Of a stretch of DNA of 64,000 nt, positions 9,141 through 16,901 are shown one piece after another. Numbering within the stretch: position 1 is the stretch's first letter; every line of letters starts with the position of its first letter. The notes under the pieces are model-generated. The model searched no databases, was not told the DNA's origin, and saw nothing but the letters and a program-made list of their open reading frames with translations. The DNA is from Agarivorans sp. Toyoura001. GTDB lineage: Bacteria > Pseudomonadota > Gammaproteobacteria > Enterobacterales > Celerinatantimonadaceae. The translations under genes and the position numbers were made by a program. The stretch spans positions 1-64,000 of the forward strand of contig NZ_BJEQ01000016.1 of assembly GCF_005405585.1 (NCBI RefSeq), in the 5' to 3' direction.

Positions 9141-9716
9141 ATGAAGTTATGGATAACACTATTAGTACTTTTTAGCCCACTTTTATGTGCTAACCAGTTA
9201 GCCCTAGAAGTAATAGAAGGCGCTTATCCAAAACTTACGCTTAGATTGGAAAAAGTAACAGAGTTAACTCAGCATTTCGCCAATACGCAAAGCCCGGGGT
9301 TTGAGCCTGAGCTAAAAGACCATATACAAGTTGTCCTACCCACTAGCACTAGATGTATCAACAAAACGCTTACACCTTTAAAAGGCCGATTAGTCATTGT
9401 TGAGTTAGCTTGGACAGCAACCCTTGGAAAGCAGCTTGCTTTGATTAGCCAAAACAAACCTTGGCAACAAGCAAATATGCTGGTTCAGTTCCCTAGTAGT
9501 GACGAGCAATGTCGCCAACAAGTATTACAGTTAGCTTTTCCCGATTTACTGAGTTTCAATCAACAATGGGGCCGGGTAGAGCGAAAAGAAAGTGGTAGTG
9601 TTCAAGCTATCAGCTTTTTTGCGGCGCACGCCACTACTAAGGGTTATGTGTTCAAACTTGTTGCCCCAAACCCACAACGAGCTCAACAATACTGGCTAAA
9701 GCATTACGCTGAGTAA
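9141..9716 (+). CDS. Secreted protein of unknown function
   Basis: The 191-residue product begins with a typical signal peptide (MKLWITLLVLFSPLLCA), probably cleaved near residue 17, so it should reach the periplasm or beyond. Two cysteines in the mature part (near TRCINK and EQCRQQ) could form a disulfide. I recognise no domain or motif. It follows the alpha/beta hydrolase by 44 bases and precedes the lipase by 11, so these genes may form one transcript from 7308 to 10627. Confidence 0.65.
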   Translation: MKLWITLLVLFSPLLCANQLALEVIEGAYPKLTLRLEKVTELTQHFANTQSPGFEPELKDHIQVVLPTSTRCINKTLTPLKGRLVIVELAWTATLGKQLALISQNKPWQQANMLVQFPSSDEQCRQQVLQLAFPDLLSFNQQWGRVERKESGSVQAISFFAAHATTKGYVFKLVAPNPQRAQQYWLKHYAE

Positions 9717-9727
9717 GGTTAAGTTGC

Positions 9728-10627
9728 GTGGTTTCACTAAAGTGTCATATTGCGCAGGAAACACTGTGTTTCAATAAGCTACCTTATTTAGTCTCGGATT
9801 TGCTGTTGAACCACACTGTATATCAAGAACCCACAGCTAAACTCAAAAAGCTAAAACGTTACCAATATGAACGCTACGCAGTGTTGTGCCGACTCGCTTA
9901 TCCTTCTGCGATGGAAAGCATGGTTGAGCAATTAGACAAATACGTTTATCAAGATGTGTTTGATCGCTGGGGGCGTTCTACCACACGCGTATTATGGAAG
10001 GAGAACAAAGACGAAGTAATTGTGGTTTTTCGCGGCTCAATGAACATTTTTGATTGGTTAGTTAACTTGGCATTTGTACCTAAAAAGTATGTCGCAGAAG
10101 GCTACCAATATCATGTGCACTGGGGCTATTTGCAGCTGCTCGAACAGTTAAGTTGTGATCCACACCGTAGCAAACATCAGCTGACTGTTTACCAGCGGCT
10201 AGAATCGATACTGTTACCCTTGATAGCTCAGGGAAAACGCATCTCACTTACTGGGCATTCCTCTGGTGGGTGCATGGCTGTGTTAGTGGCAGATCGTTTA
10301 GAGAGGAAGTACCCCAAAAAAGTTAAACGGGTGGTTACTTTTGGTCAACCAGCAACGGGATTGTGGAACTTTAAAAAGCATTACACGCTACACCGAAAAA
10401 CCTATCGAATTTGCTGTGACTTGGATGTAGTCACGTTTTTGCCGCCAGTGCCATTTATGTATTGGCACGTAGGGCGAATGCTTTGGTTGCATGACGAGAA
10501 AATTTACGAGAACACACCAACCTGGTATCGCTTATCTAAATCGATAGTGAGTTGGTTACTGCTTCCTTTTACTTACCATTACATGCGCAAGTATATTCGT
10601 AACAAAGACTACTTTGATGAACACTAA
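9728..10627 (+). CDS. Class 3 lipase-like protein
   Basis: The 299-residue protein carries the fungal-type (class 3) lipase signature: VFRGSMNIFDWLVN around residues 100-113, as in the lid and oxyanion region, then LTGHSSGG with nucleophile Ser178, followed by VVTFGQPATG. The candidate acid is in the CDLDVVTFLPP segment and the candidate His is in YWHVGRMLWLHD. No signal peptide is visible, which suggests a cytoplasmic or membrane-associated esterase or phospholipase. The GTG at 9728 is the available start close to the previous stop. The end overlaps the convergent membrane-protein gene by four bases. Confidence 0.75.
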   Translation: MVSLKCHIAQETLCFNKLPYLVSDLLLNHTVYQEPTAKLKKLKRYQYERYAVLCRLAYPSAMESMVEQLDKYVYQDVFDRWGRSTTRVLWKENKDEVIVVFRGSMNIFDWLVNLAFVPKKYVAEGYQYHVHWGYLQLLEQLSCDPHRSKHQLTVYQRLESILLPLIAQGKRISLTGHSSGGCMAVLVADRLERKYPKKVKRVVTFGQPATGLWNFKKHYTLHRKTYRICCDLDVVTFLPPVPFMYWHVGRMLWLHDEKIYENTPTWYRLSKSIVSWLLLPFTYHYMRKYIRNKDYFDEH

Positions 10628-11088
10628 GGTTGAGGAATTGGGTTGGCACTGCGGTAGGACTGCACAGCGCGCATTCCTTTCTTGTTCACGCTCACTACTT
10701 CCGTTCTTGGCCAACGGCCACACAGTAAAGTGATTTCCTGTTCATTTTCCTTGTAATAAACGTAACGCTGGCCTTTACCCAACATGCAACACACGGGTTG
10801 CTCGTCTAAATAGCTAATATGAACAAAACCGTCGTCAGAACTTACGCTAGGGCACCAATCTTTGGTGGTTCCACCATGATGATTTGGCTGTTTGGCTTTA
10901 AGTACGGTGAGTACATCAACAGTGTTGGCGGGGTGGGTAGAAAACCAATTAAGGTAATCAGATACACTGAGCTCTTTGTCGTAAAACTTCGCTAAGGTCA
11001 CTTTCTGCATTTGTAAAATGGCTAGGATCATAACCAGCAGCACAATAATGAATGGAAAAAGAATTCGATAGAGCAAAGTTCGGAGCAT
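10624..11088 (-). CDS. Small single-pass membrane protein, unknown function
   Basis: The product has 154 residues from ATG 11088. One hydrophobic segment near the N-terminus (residues 10-28, FPFIIVLLVMILAILQM) is followed by a soluble domain with four cysteines (WCPSV, PVCCML, LLCGRW). The topology suggests a membrane-anchored periplasmic domain with possible disulfides. I do not recognise the family. The frame is open to a TTG at 11130, but the ATG puts the charged residues directly before the membrane segment. It is convergent with the lipase gene, so it is not in that operon. Confidence 0.6.
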   Translation of the reverse strand: MLRTLLYRILFPFIIVLLVMILAILQMQKVTLAKFYDKELSVSDYLNWFSTHPANTVDVLTVLKAKQPNHHGGTTKDWCPSVSSDDGFVHISYLDEQPVCCMLGKGQRYVYYKENEQEITLLCGRWPRTEVVSVNKKGMRAVQSYRSANPIPQP

Positions 11089-11264
11089 TATTTCTGCCGT
11101 AAGTTTAGGAATCGCCGACGATTCTAACAAAAATGTGACGTATGTCTAATTATTATTCGTGTATCTATCAGTGGCACTATATAAGTAAGGGAAATAGCTT
11201 ATAGGAAAAGTGAATTTGTAAGGGGCTTAGCAAGGGTTACGATAAGTCTAACTGGAGAGATGCT

Positions 11265-11426
11265 ATGTTACGTAAGTTATTGTTATTAATTGTTGTGATG
11301 AGTTTGATTGCTGCGTGGTTTAGCGCTGATCTTACCCGAGCTATTTTTGAAGCTAGCGCATTTGTTGCGGTCATTGTTATGTTGCTTTGCTCATTCTCGT
11401 TTAAGCGAAATAAACAATCTCGTTAA
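11265..11426 (+). CDS. 53-residue two-segment membrane protein
   Basis: A short frame starts at ATG 11265, with GGAGAG six bases upstream. It encodes a basic N-terminus (MLRKLLLL), a first hydrophobic stretch to about residue 19, a short loop with Asp22 and Glu29, a second hydrophobic stretch (about 30-45) and a basic tail (KRNKQSR). This is a normal pattern for a small inner-membrane hairpin protein with both ends in the cytoplasm. I know no function. It stands alone between divergent and convergent neighbours, so it needs its own promoter in 11131-11264. Confidence 0.6.
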   Translation: MLRKLLLLIVVMSLIAAWFSADLTRAIFEASAFVAVIVMLLCSFSFKRNKQSR

Positions 11427-11444
11427 GCCTGTTTCTAACCTACC

Positions 11445-11461
11445 AAGGCGTTTAAGCCTTT
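11445..11461 (+). terminator. Weak hairpin after the 53-residue gene
   Basis: AAGGC at 11445-11449 can pair with GCCTT at 11456-11460 across a short loop, followed by a broken T-rich stretch. It lies between two convergent genes, so a terminator is expected here, but the stem is short. Confidence 0.3.
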
Positions 11462-11471
11462 CAAGTTATTT

Positions 11472-12413
11472 TTAATAGTAAGCTAGTATTATTAGTAATG
11501 AGACGCTGGCGATACTAATCCAAAGACTTACTCCCAATAATAAGGGTTTGATTCCAGCACTTTGCATATTCTTTGCGGTTAACCCGTAGCCGATTAAAAA
11601 CAAACACACACCCAATAATTGTTTAGATACGCTAAACAAGCCTTGATATAAGCTATCAAACATAGGCACATAGTTGCTCACCAGCATGGCGAGTATGTAA
11701 AAAACGATGAAGTAGGGGAAAGAGAATTTTCCATCTTTCTCTTTAAAATAGACCGCGCTTAATAGGGCTACTGGAATGATCCATAACGCTCGCGCTAGCT
11801 TAACGGTGGTTGCCACCGTTAGCGCTTCGTCGCCATAAGCTGCGGCAGCACCAACAACTGAAGATGTATCGTGAATAGCAATGGCTGCCCAATAGCCAAA
11901 TTGGCTTTGGCTTAAACTAAATAGGTGGCCCAGCACTGGAAAAAGAAATAAGCCACAAGCGTTAAGAATAAATACCGTAGCAAGCGCCAATGAGATTTGT
12001 TTGCTGCTGGCTTTTATCGCTGGCGAGACTGCTGCAATTGCGCTACCACCACATATAGCAGAACCTACAGAGATCAGATAGCCGGTTTTTCTTTCAATAC
12101 CGAGTAGCTTGGTAACTACAGTGCCCAATACTAAGGTAAATAGGATAGAACCTACAATAAGGCCAAATCCATTTTGGGTGTATTCAATGGCTTGGTCGAT
12201 GGAAATGCCGAAGCCTAAACCTACCACCGAGATAGCCAATAAACGTTTAGTTACAGCGCCAATATTAATTGCTTTAGGCGTAAATCCAAAACTCGCTAAA
12301 CAGGCACCTATAACTAAAGCAGCAGGCCCATTAACCCAAGGACTTAACACCAATAGGGCAATGGCGATACATAGCAGGTCTGCGGCTTGAAATTGTTTAA
12401 GGTTTATCTGCAT
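11472..12413 (-). CDS. yeiH: YeiH-family putative sulfate exporter (UPF0324)
   Basis: This 313-residue, very hydrophobic protein has about nine or ten membrane segments and the motifs I associate with the YeiH/PSE family: GSAICGGSAIAA in the middle and AIHDTSSVVGAAAAYGD shortly after. The family is annotated as putative sulfate exporters, and the real substrate is poorly established. In E. coli yeiH lies beside the LysR regulator gene yeiE; no LysR gene is next to it here. The upstream 180 bases are very A+T rich and contain a long palindrome at 12543-12573 that could be an operator for this gene. Confidence 0.85.
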   Translation of the reverse strand: MQINLKQFQAADLLCIAIALLVLSPWVNGPAALVIGACLASFGFTPKAINIGAVTKRLLAISVVGLGFGISIDQAIEYTQNGFGLIVGSILFTLVLGTVVTKLLGIERKTGYLISVGSAICGGSAIAAVSPAIKASSKQISLALATVFILNACGLFLFPVLGHLFSLSQSQFGYWAAIAIHDTSSVVGAAAAYGDEALTVATTVKLARALWIIPVALLSAVYFKEKDGKFSFPYFIVFYILAMLVSNYVPMFDSLYQGLFSVSKQLLGVCLFLIGYGLTAKNMQSAGIKPLLLGVSLWISIASVSLLIILAYY

Positions 12414-12542
12414 ATCGCCCTCGTCGAATAGAGTTTTATTGTAGAGCCTTGGCGCTTCTGAGGGTAGAGTAAGTTTTGATTGATGAAAATCGATTAAAGA
12501 TAAATATATTATTGTTTTTATTGGTGTATTCTATTGCTTATC

Positions 12543-12573
12543 AATAATATTGATTAAATTAATCAATATTATT
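12543..12573. promoter_or_regulatory. Perfect 15-bp-arm palindrome upstream of the YeiH gene
   Basis: The left arm AATAATATTGATTAA (12543-12557) and the right arm TTAATCAATATTATT (12559-12573) are exact complements around one A. The left arm also overlaps a second palindrome, ATCAAT (12540-12545), AAT, ATTGAT (12549-12554). The result is a run of half-sites ATCAAT, ATTGAT and ATCAAT (12562-12567). There is no T-run, so it is a poor terminator for rssA. The position, 130 bases before the yeiH start, suits a regulator site. The regulator is unknown. Confidence 0.45.
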
Positions 12574-12592
12574 CAGTGTCTGGTTTATCTCG

Positions 12593-13525
12593 TTATCGGT
12601 AAAAAAGCTCTTCTTCGATTTGTGGGCGCATTAACTCAGTAACCCTTTTCCCTTCGCTAATGGCTTCTTCCGCTCGATGGAAATCCATGATGCCGATATC
12701 TCCAAGTTTAGGCGAAAGTAGGATATCTGGCGGATCGCCAGCCATACGGGTGCGGGTTAATCGTTCTTGCATGATGTTTATTGAAGTAGACATTACCCCA
12801 ATCATTCCCGGAGAGCGATTGCTGTTTTGTTGCTTTAAATTGCTTAGCATGGAATTGAGGTAGTCTTTGCCTCCGCCTAATAAACGCCAAAATGGCTGAT
12901 TACTGGGGTTTTCATTGTGGCTAAGGGTCTCGTTTAAGTCGTCATCGAGTAGTGCAATCCGTGATTTATCATTGTTTAGGTTTACTGCAATGACTACATC
13001 CGCTCCCATGGCTCGGCATAAAGAAACAGGCACTGGATTAACCACTGCTCCATCAACCAACCATTGGTCGTTTAATCGATAAGGCGCCATTAACCCAGGC
13101 ATAGCACAAGATGAACGTACGGCGTCTCGCACGCTGCCTTTTTGTAGCCAAATCTCCTTACCAGATTCTAACTCTGTGGCTACTGCTCCAAAGGGAATAT
13201 CGAGTTGCTCTATGCGGTCGCTTCCAATGTATTGTTCGGCGGCATTAAACACTTTCTCACCAGTGAGTAATCCGCCTCTATACAACGAGAAATCCATTAA
13301 GTTAAATACTTGCCAACTAGATAGGCTTAAGGCCCAATCGGTAAGCTTATCTACTCGATGACAGGCATAAGCTGCACCCACTAATGCGCCAATGGAACAA
13401 CCGGATACAATATGAGGTTGTATGCCCATTTCGCGCAAAGCCAAAATGACGCCTAAATGCGACCAGCCCCTAGCAGCGCCACTGCCTAGGGCAAGCCCAA
13501 TAACCGGGTCCTTTTTATTCGACAT
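12593..13525 (-). CDS. rssA: Patatin-like phospholipase family protein RssA
   Basis: RssA-type proteins are bacterial patatin-like lipid acyl hydrolases. The 310-residue product is close to the E. coli length (301). The glycine-rich oxyanion segment is GLALGSGAARGWSHLG at residues 10-25. The nucleophile elbow GCSIG places the catalytic serine at 44. The dyad aspartate is in WLVDGAVVNPVP. No signal peptide is present, so it is cytoplasmic. In E. coli rssA precedes the response regulator gene rssB; no rssB is beside it here. Its substrate is not established. Confidence 0.85.
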   Translation of the reverse strand: MSNKKDPVIGLALGSGAARGWSHLGVILALREMGIQPHIVSGCSIGALVGAAYACHRVDKLTDWALSLSSWQVFNLMDFSLYRGGLLTGEKVFNAAEQYIGSDRIEQLDIPFGAVATELESGKEIWLQKGSVRDAVRSSCAMPGLMAPYRLNDQWLVDGAVVNPVPVSLCRAMGADVVIAVNLNNDKSRIALLDDDLNETLSHNENPSNQPFWRLLGGGKDYLNSMLSNLKQQNSNRSPGMIGVMSTSINIMQERLTRTRMAGDPPDILLSPKLGDIGIMDFHRAEEAISEGKRVTELMRPQIEEELFYR

Positions 13526-13645
13526 CCTTTATCTCTCTGTGAATCCAAGTATTTACCGAGCAAGTGTTGCTGATATTAGCGGTGACTGCAACGGCGCAAG
13601 CAACAGATTCACGTTAAAGTCATCAGCTTGCTTTAACCAATCGCT

Positions 13646-13804
13646 CTATTGCTGGTTTCTTAATACTTCGCCTTGAACAAATTGTTGGTAGTCCTCTTGG
13701 CAAACGGCGTTTTCTGCTTTGACCGTTGCCATTCCAATGGTAAACCCTAGTAAGGCGTAAGCCACACACCAGATAAGCTGTTTGCGCTCTTGTCTTCTTC
13801 TCAT
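13646..13804 (-). CDS. 52-residue membrane or exported protein, last gene of a small operon
   Basis: This short frame starts at ATG 13804, which shares one base with the TAA of the gene before it (a TAATG junction), and ends with TAG at 13646. The peptide has a very basic start (MRRRQERKQ), one hydrophobic segment (LIWCVAYALLGFTIGMATV) and a short polar tail with one further Cys. This looks like an uncleaved signal anchor or a small single-pass protein. The tight junction is the main argument that it is real. The function is unknown, and no domain is recognisable at this size. Confidence 0.6.
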   Translation of the reverse strand: MRRRQERKQLIWCVAYALLGFTIGMATVKAENAVCQEDYQQFVQGEVLRNQQ

Positions 13805-14184
13805 TAGGTTCCCCAAACTGTTTTAGCAATGTTGTAGTGCGGCATTTGCAAACATTTCATTTTATTGAGTGCGGTACTCGTTTGCTGTTGATCCAAATAA
13901 CCAAGGTCTAAAGCGTTAGCTGCTAACAATTCGTTGAATACCTTATAGCCAAACCACTGGCGCCTTAAGTGTGCGAGTTCTCGAGAAGCTATAACAATGA
14001 GGTGTAAGCTAAATATCCCTGCATGAGCCTCGTTCATGTGACTGGTTGCAACACTGTGTTTTCCCCATTCGTTGCGGGTAATGCTTTTCATCAACATAGC
14101 ACTTAGGTAAGGATCTACATCTAAGAGTTGTAATTGTTTTTGTAGCGCGCGTTTACTACGTAATGATTTTAATAGTTTTAGCAT
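13804..14184 (-). CDS. Small protein of unknown function, middle gene of the operon
   Basis: This 126-residue protein has a basic helical start (MLKLLKSLRSKRALQKQLQLL) and no convincing membrane segment, apart from a modest hydrophobic stretch around GIFSLHLIVIAS. I see no family motif. It begins nine bases after the stop of the exported protein gene and ends on the start of the 52-residue gene, so the three are surely co-transcribed. The partners being exported or membrane proteins suggests a role at the envelope, but this is guesswork. Confidence 0.6.
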   Translation of the reverse strand: MLKLLKSLRSKRALQKQLQLLDVDPYLSAMLMKSITRNEWGKHSVATSHMNEAHAGIFSLHLIVIASRELAHLRRQWFGYKVFNELLAANALDLGYLDQQQTSTALNKMKCLQMPHYNIAKTVWGT

Positions 14185-14193
14185 GATTGAATC

Positions 14194-14601
14194 CTATATA
14201 GAGTCGTTGAGAGCGCTCAGTACTTGTTCGGCGTAACTGTCGCTGTCTAAAGACTGCATCCAACCAAATCGTCGACCAATTTCCGTGAAGGTGATGCGCT
14301 TAAGGTCTTCTTCGCTACCTAGCTCGGTATGACTCAGTTCATCCCAAGTGCTTAAGTGTACTAAGGCTGCTTGTTCGTAGCTTATTTCTAGGTTCATTAA
14401 TTCTTGAGGGGTATATCCACTGTCAAACGCGTCGTTAGATACCTTCTGTTGCAGATAAATGACCGAAGCAGCGCAAGCGGTTTGTTGTTCGTAACGTTGA
14501 TAAGTGGTTTCAGTTAGTTCGCTTGCTAAGGAATGAGGGGCGATAAAAGCCGTTAGCCCGATTATTACGCCAAGAAAACGTTTGCTAAATTGTTTTGTCA
14601 T
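14194..14601 (-). CDS. Periplasmic protein of unknown function, first gene of the operon
   Basis: This 135-residue protein has a clear signal peptide (KRFLGVIIGLTAFIAPHSLA), probably cleaved at about residue 27 before SELTETTYQ. The mature part is acidic and mostly helical, with one cysteine (QQTACAAS). I recognise no family. It heads a tight run of three short genes on the minus strand, with nine and minus one bases between them. An AAGGTGAC-like ribosome site precedes the ATG. Confidence 0.65.
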   Translation of the reverse strand: MTKQFSKRFLGVIIGLTAFIAPHSLASELTETTYQRYEQQTACAASVIYLQQKVSNDAFDSGYTPQELMNLEISYEQAALVHLSTWDELSHTELGSEEDLKRITFTEIGRRFGWMQSLDSDSYAEQVLSALNDSI

Positions 14602-14955
14602 CGTGTCACCTTATTAAATACTTATTTGTATGGTGACGTCCGGTGTCTGATGAATCCTATTTAGGAGGGAGTATATTGATTCACCCAGTGCTTAGAAATA
14701 TCGATAAATGACTTATAGATATGTCACTTTCCGTATAACTAACGGTATATCTGAGGTTAATACCGCTCTTCGAGTAAGCTCCTTCGTGAAAGAGTAAGCA
14801 TCTGTGAGTTTGCAATAAGGCTTTCTTCAACAATGGCTTGAAGCGATGAGTTTCACAAAATTCATTGAATGCGCTGGATTGAGGAATTTAACTTAACGCA
14901 CCGATTTAACATTTAGATTAGAATTATTCTACAGTTGAAGAATAACCAAACGATT
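14602..14955. other. 354-base divergent intergenic region
   Basis: This region separates the small-protein operon (leftward) from the TetR/RND operon (rightward), so it must hold promoters for both. I see an AT-rich stretch at 14906-14934 just before tetR, and a short stem CTTCAA (14825-14830) with TTGAAG (14838-14843). No long open frame and no convincing tetR-type operator palindrome stood out. Confidence 0.4.
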
Positions 14956-15603
14956 ATGACCATTAAGAACAAAGTTGGCCGACCCAAAGGGGATAGCCAA
15001 GCTCGAGAACAGCTGCTGTTGGCAGCCACAGAATTGTTCGTGAGCCTTGATTACGACAAAGTGTCAATTCGCATGATAGCGAACAAGGCAGAAGTAGATG
15101 CGGCTTTAATACGCTACTACTTTGGATCTAAAGCTCAGTTGTTTGGAGAAATGCTTAACAGTGTGGCAAAACCAGTTTTTGCTACTTTGGATAAAGCCAG
15201 TCGCGATTTTGATGCCGATGACTTAGGGCGTTTGATGCGCAGTTACTACCAAACAATGGTAGAAAACCCGTATTTTCCTAAGCTTATATTTAAGCTGAGC
15301 AACACCCCTAAAGAACATGAAAGTGCTCAACAACTGCAATATATGATCGATAATATGGGGCGCTTTAAAAGCAAACATTTATTCGACCAGCTATTAAGCA
15401 ACAATGTGTTACTAGACGACGTTGACACAGAGCTAGCTCAGCTAAGTTTTTTAAGTTTAATGGTATTTCCATTTTTGATACCAGAACGCTTATTACAAGC
15501 CAATCAAATCGCATTATCTAAAGCTAAGTTTTTGAAACTAGCAGACCACAATATTCAATTGCTACAACGTGGCTTATTTAAACACAAAGGAACCGATTCA
15601 TGA
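14956..15603 (+). CDS. TetR-family transcriptional regulator of the RND pump
   Basis: The 215-residue protein has a TetR DNA-binding domain at the N-terminus: a KNKVGRPKG lead, then ATELFVSLDYDKVSIRMIANKAEVDAALIRYYFGSK with the helix-turn-helix near residues 40-60. The C-terminal ligand domain is all-helical and variable. ATG 14956 is chosen over the TTG at 14935. The gene shares an ATGA overlap with the adaptor gene, so regulator and pump are translated from one message. That suggests autoregulation of the entire operon rather than the more common divergent arrangement. The inducer is unknown. Confidence 0.9.
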   Translation: MTIKNKVGRPKGDSQAREQLLLAATELFVSLDYDKVSIRMIANKAEVDAALIRYYFGSKAQLFGEMLNSVAKPVFATLDKASRDFDADDLGRLMRSYYQTMVENPYFPKLIFKLSNTPKEHESAQQLQYMIDNMGRFKSKHLFDQLLSNNVLLDDVDTELAQLSFLSLMVFPFLIPERLLQANQIALSKAKFLKLADHNIQLLQRGLFKHKGTDS

Positions 15604-16901
15604 GCATCACTAAACCTTGGCTAATTATACCTGGCGTAGCAATAGGCATAATTGTGCTGGTGTTAGCTATCACCAGTAAAGAAGTGGTGCCGTTAAACAC
15701 TGAGCATCAATCATCTCGCTTAGTGGAAGTAACAACACTAACTAAAGTTGATGCCGCACCCATGGCAATTGCTTTTGGTCAGGTTGAACCTAAAACCAAT
15801 TGGGAAGCGGTTGCTGAGGTGAGTGGCAATTTGGTGTTTCGTCATCCGCAACTAGAAGAAGGGCGGTTTCTTAAACAAGGGACATTGTTGTTAAAAATAG
15901 ATCCCTTGGAATACACCTTAAAAATGACTCAGGCGGAAGCAAATTTAAACGCTAGCAAAACCCAAATCACCCGCTTAGTTCAGGAAGAAACCAATCTAAA
16001 AACCAGTTTATCGATAGAGCGACAGCGGGCGTTATTGGTGGAAGAAGAGTATTTACGAAAACAAAAACTAAAAACACAAAACCTTATTTCAAGCTCTGAG
16101 TTAGAGAATGAAAAACAAAATGTACTGATACAAAATAAAGTTATTCAAGAGTTAGAAAATGCGCTGCAGTTAGTACCTGATGATCGTCGTGTATTAGAAG
16201 CGCAATTAGCTGTAGAGCAAGCCAAATATGAAGACGCCAAACGGCAACTAAGTAAAACCGAAATTGTATTGCCTTTTGATGCCAAAATAGCGGAAGTTAA
16301 TATTGAAAACGAGCAGGTAGTTAACTTGCAATCGGTCATGGTAGTGGCGCAAAAACTCGACACAATGGTCGCCGATGTACAGTTGTCTTTGGGCGATATG
16401 CGCCAGTTGATCGCTAGCGTTCAACATTATCAGAACACTGCGGGTTTACCTTCCATTGACGATTTAAATTTTGATGCGTCTATTAGCTTGGTTGCTTCAG
16501 GCATTGAATACAAATGGCCAGCAAAAGTCGCTAGGGTTGCCGAATCTGTCAATGTAGCTCAAGCCACTGTTGGCATGTTTCTAGAGGTAGAGCAAAATCT
16601 CGCGGCGATGGATCTTGCTCAACAGATCCCCTTAACCAAAGGCATGTATGTGCAAGCGAAAATACAAGGCTATCCTCAATCTCATTTTGTGGTGCCAGAG
16701 CGAGCTTTACATGGCACTAATATCTACTTAATGGATGAACAGAAGAACCTCCAAATACTGCCCATTGATGTGTTGTTTAGAAGTGAGCAGGGCGTTGCGA
16801 TTAGTGGTGAGTTACATGAGGGGCAAATACTCATTCTTAATGATTTAATTCCTGCTGTAAATGGCATGACCTTGCGTACCAAGGAGCAGGGTGATGCTTA
16901 A
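15600..16901 (+). CDS. RND efflux periplasmic adaptor (membrane fusion protein)
   Basis: The 433-residue protein has an N-terminal membrane anchor (residues 6-25, WLIIPGVAIGIIVLVLAI), a lipoyl-like half motif (GNLVFRHPQLEEGRFLKQGTLLLKIDP), a long coiled-coil hairpin (about residues 115-215), then the second lipoyl half and beta-barrel segments. This is the HlyD/AcrA adaptor layout. It would link the inner-membrane pump to an outer-membrane channel. It overlaps tetR by four bases and the pump gene by eight. There is no lipobox, so it is held by the transmembrane segment and not by a lipid. Confidence 0.92.
   Translation: MSITKPWLIIPGVAIGIIVLVLAITSKEVVPLNTEHQSSRLVEVTTLTKVDAAPMAIAFGQVEPKTNWEAVAEVSGNLVFRHPQLEEGRFLKQGTLLLKIDPLEYTLKMTQAEANLNASKTQITRLVQEETNLKTSLSIERQRALLVEEEYLRKQKLKTQNLISSSELENEKQNVLIQNKVIQELENALQLVPDDRRVLEAQLAVEQAKYEDAKRQLSKTEIVLPFDAKIAEVNIENEQVVNLQSVMVVAQKLDTMVADVQLSLGDMRQLIASVQHYQNTAGLPSIDDLNFDASISLVASGIEYKWPAKVARVAESVNVAQATVGMFLEVEQNLAAMDLAQQIPLTKGMYVQAKIQGYPQSHFVVPERALHGTNIYLMDEQKNLQILPIDVLFRSEQGVAISGELHEGQILILNDLIPAVNGMTLRTKEQGDA

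Noticed and set aside
12540-12573. FNR-type site TTGAT-N4-ATCAA
   Set aside because: The half-sites TTGAT and ATCAA are present, but the centre is seven bases and not four.
13623-13829. 68-codon minus-strand frame in the small operon
   Set aside because: It is in a different frame from the 52-residue gene at 13646-13804, which has the proper TAATG junction and a membrane segment. The longer frame has Arg/Lys-rich random-looking sequence.
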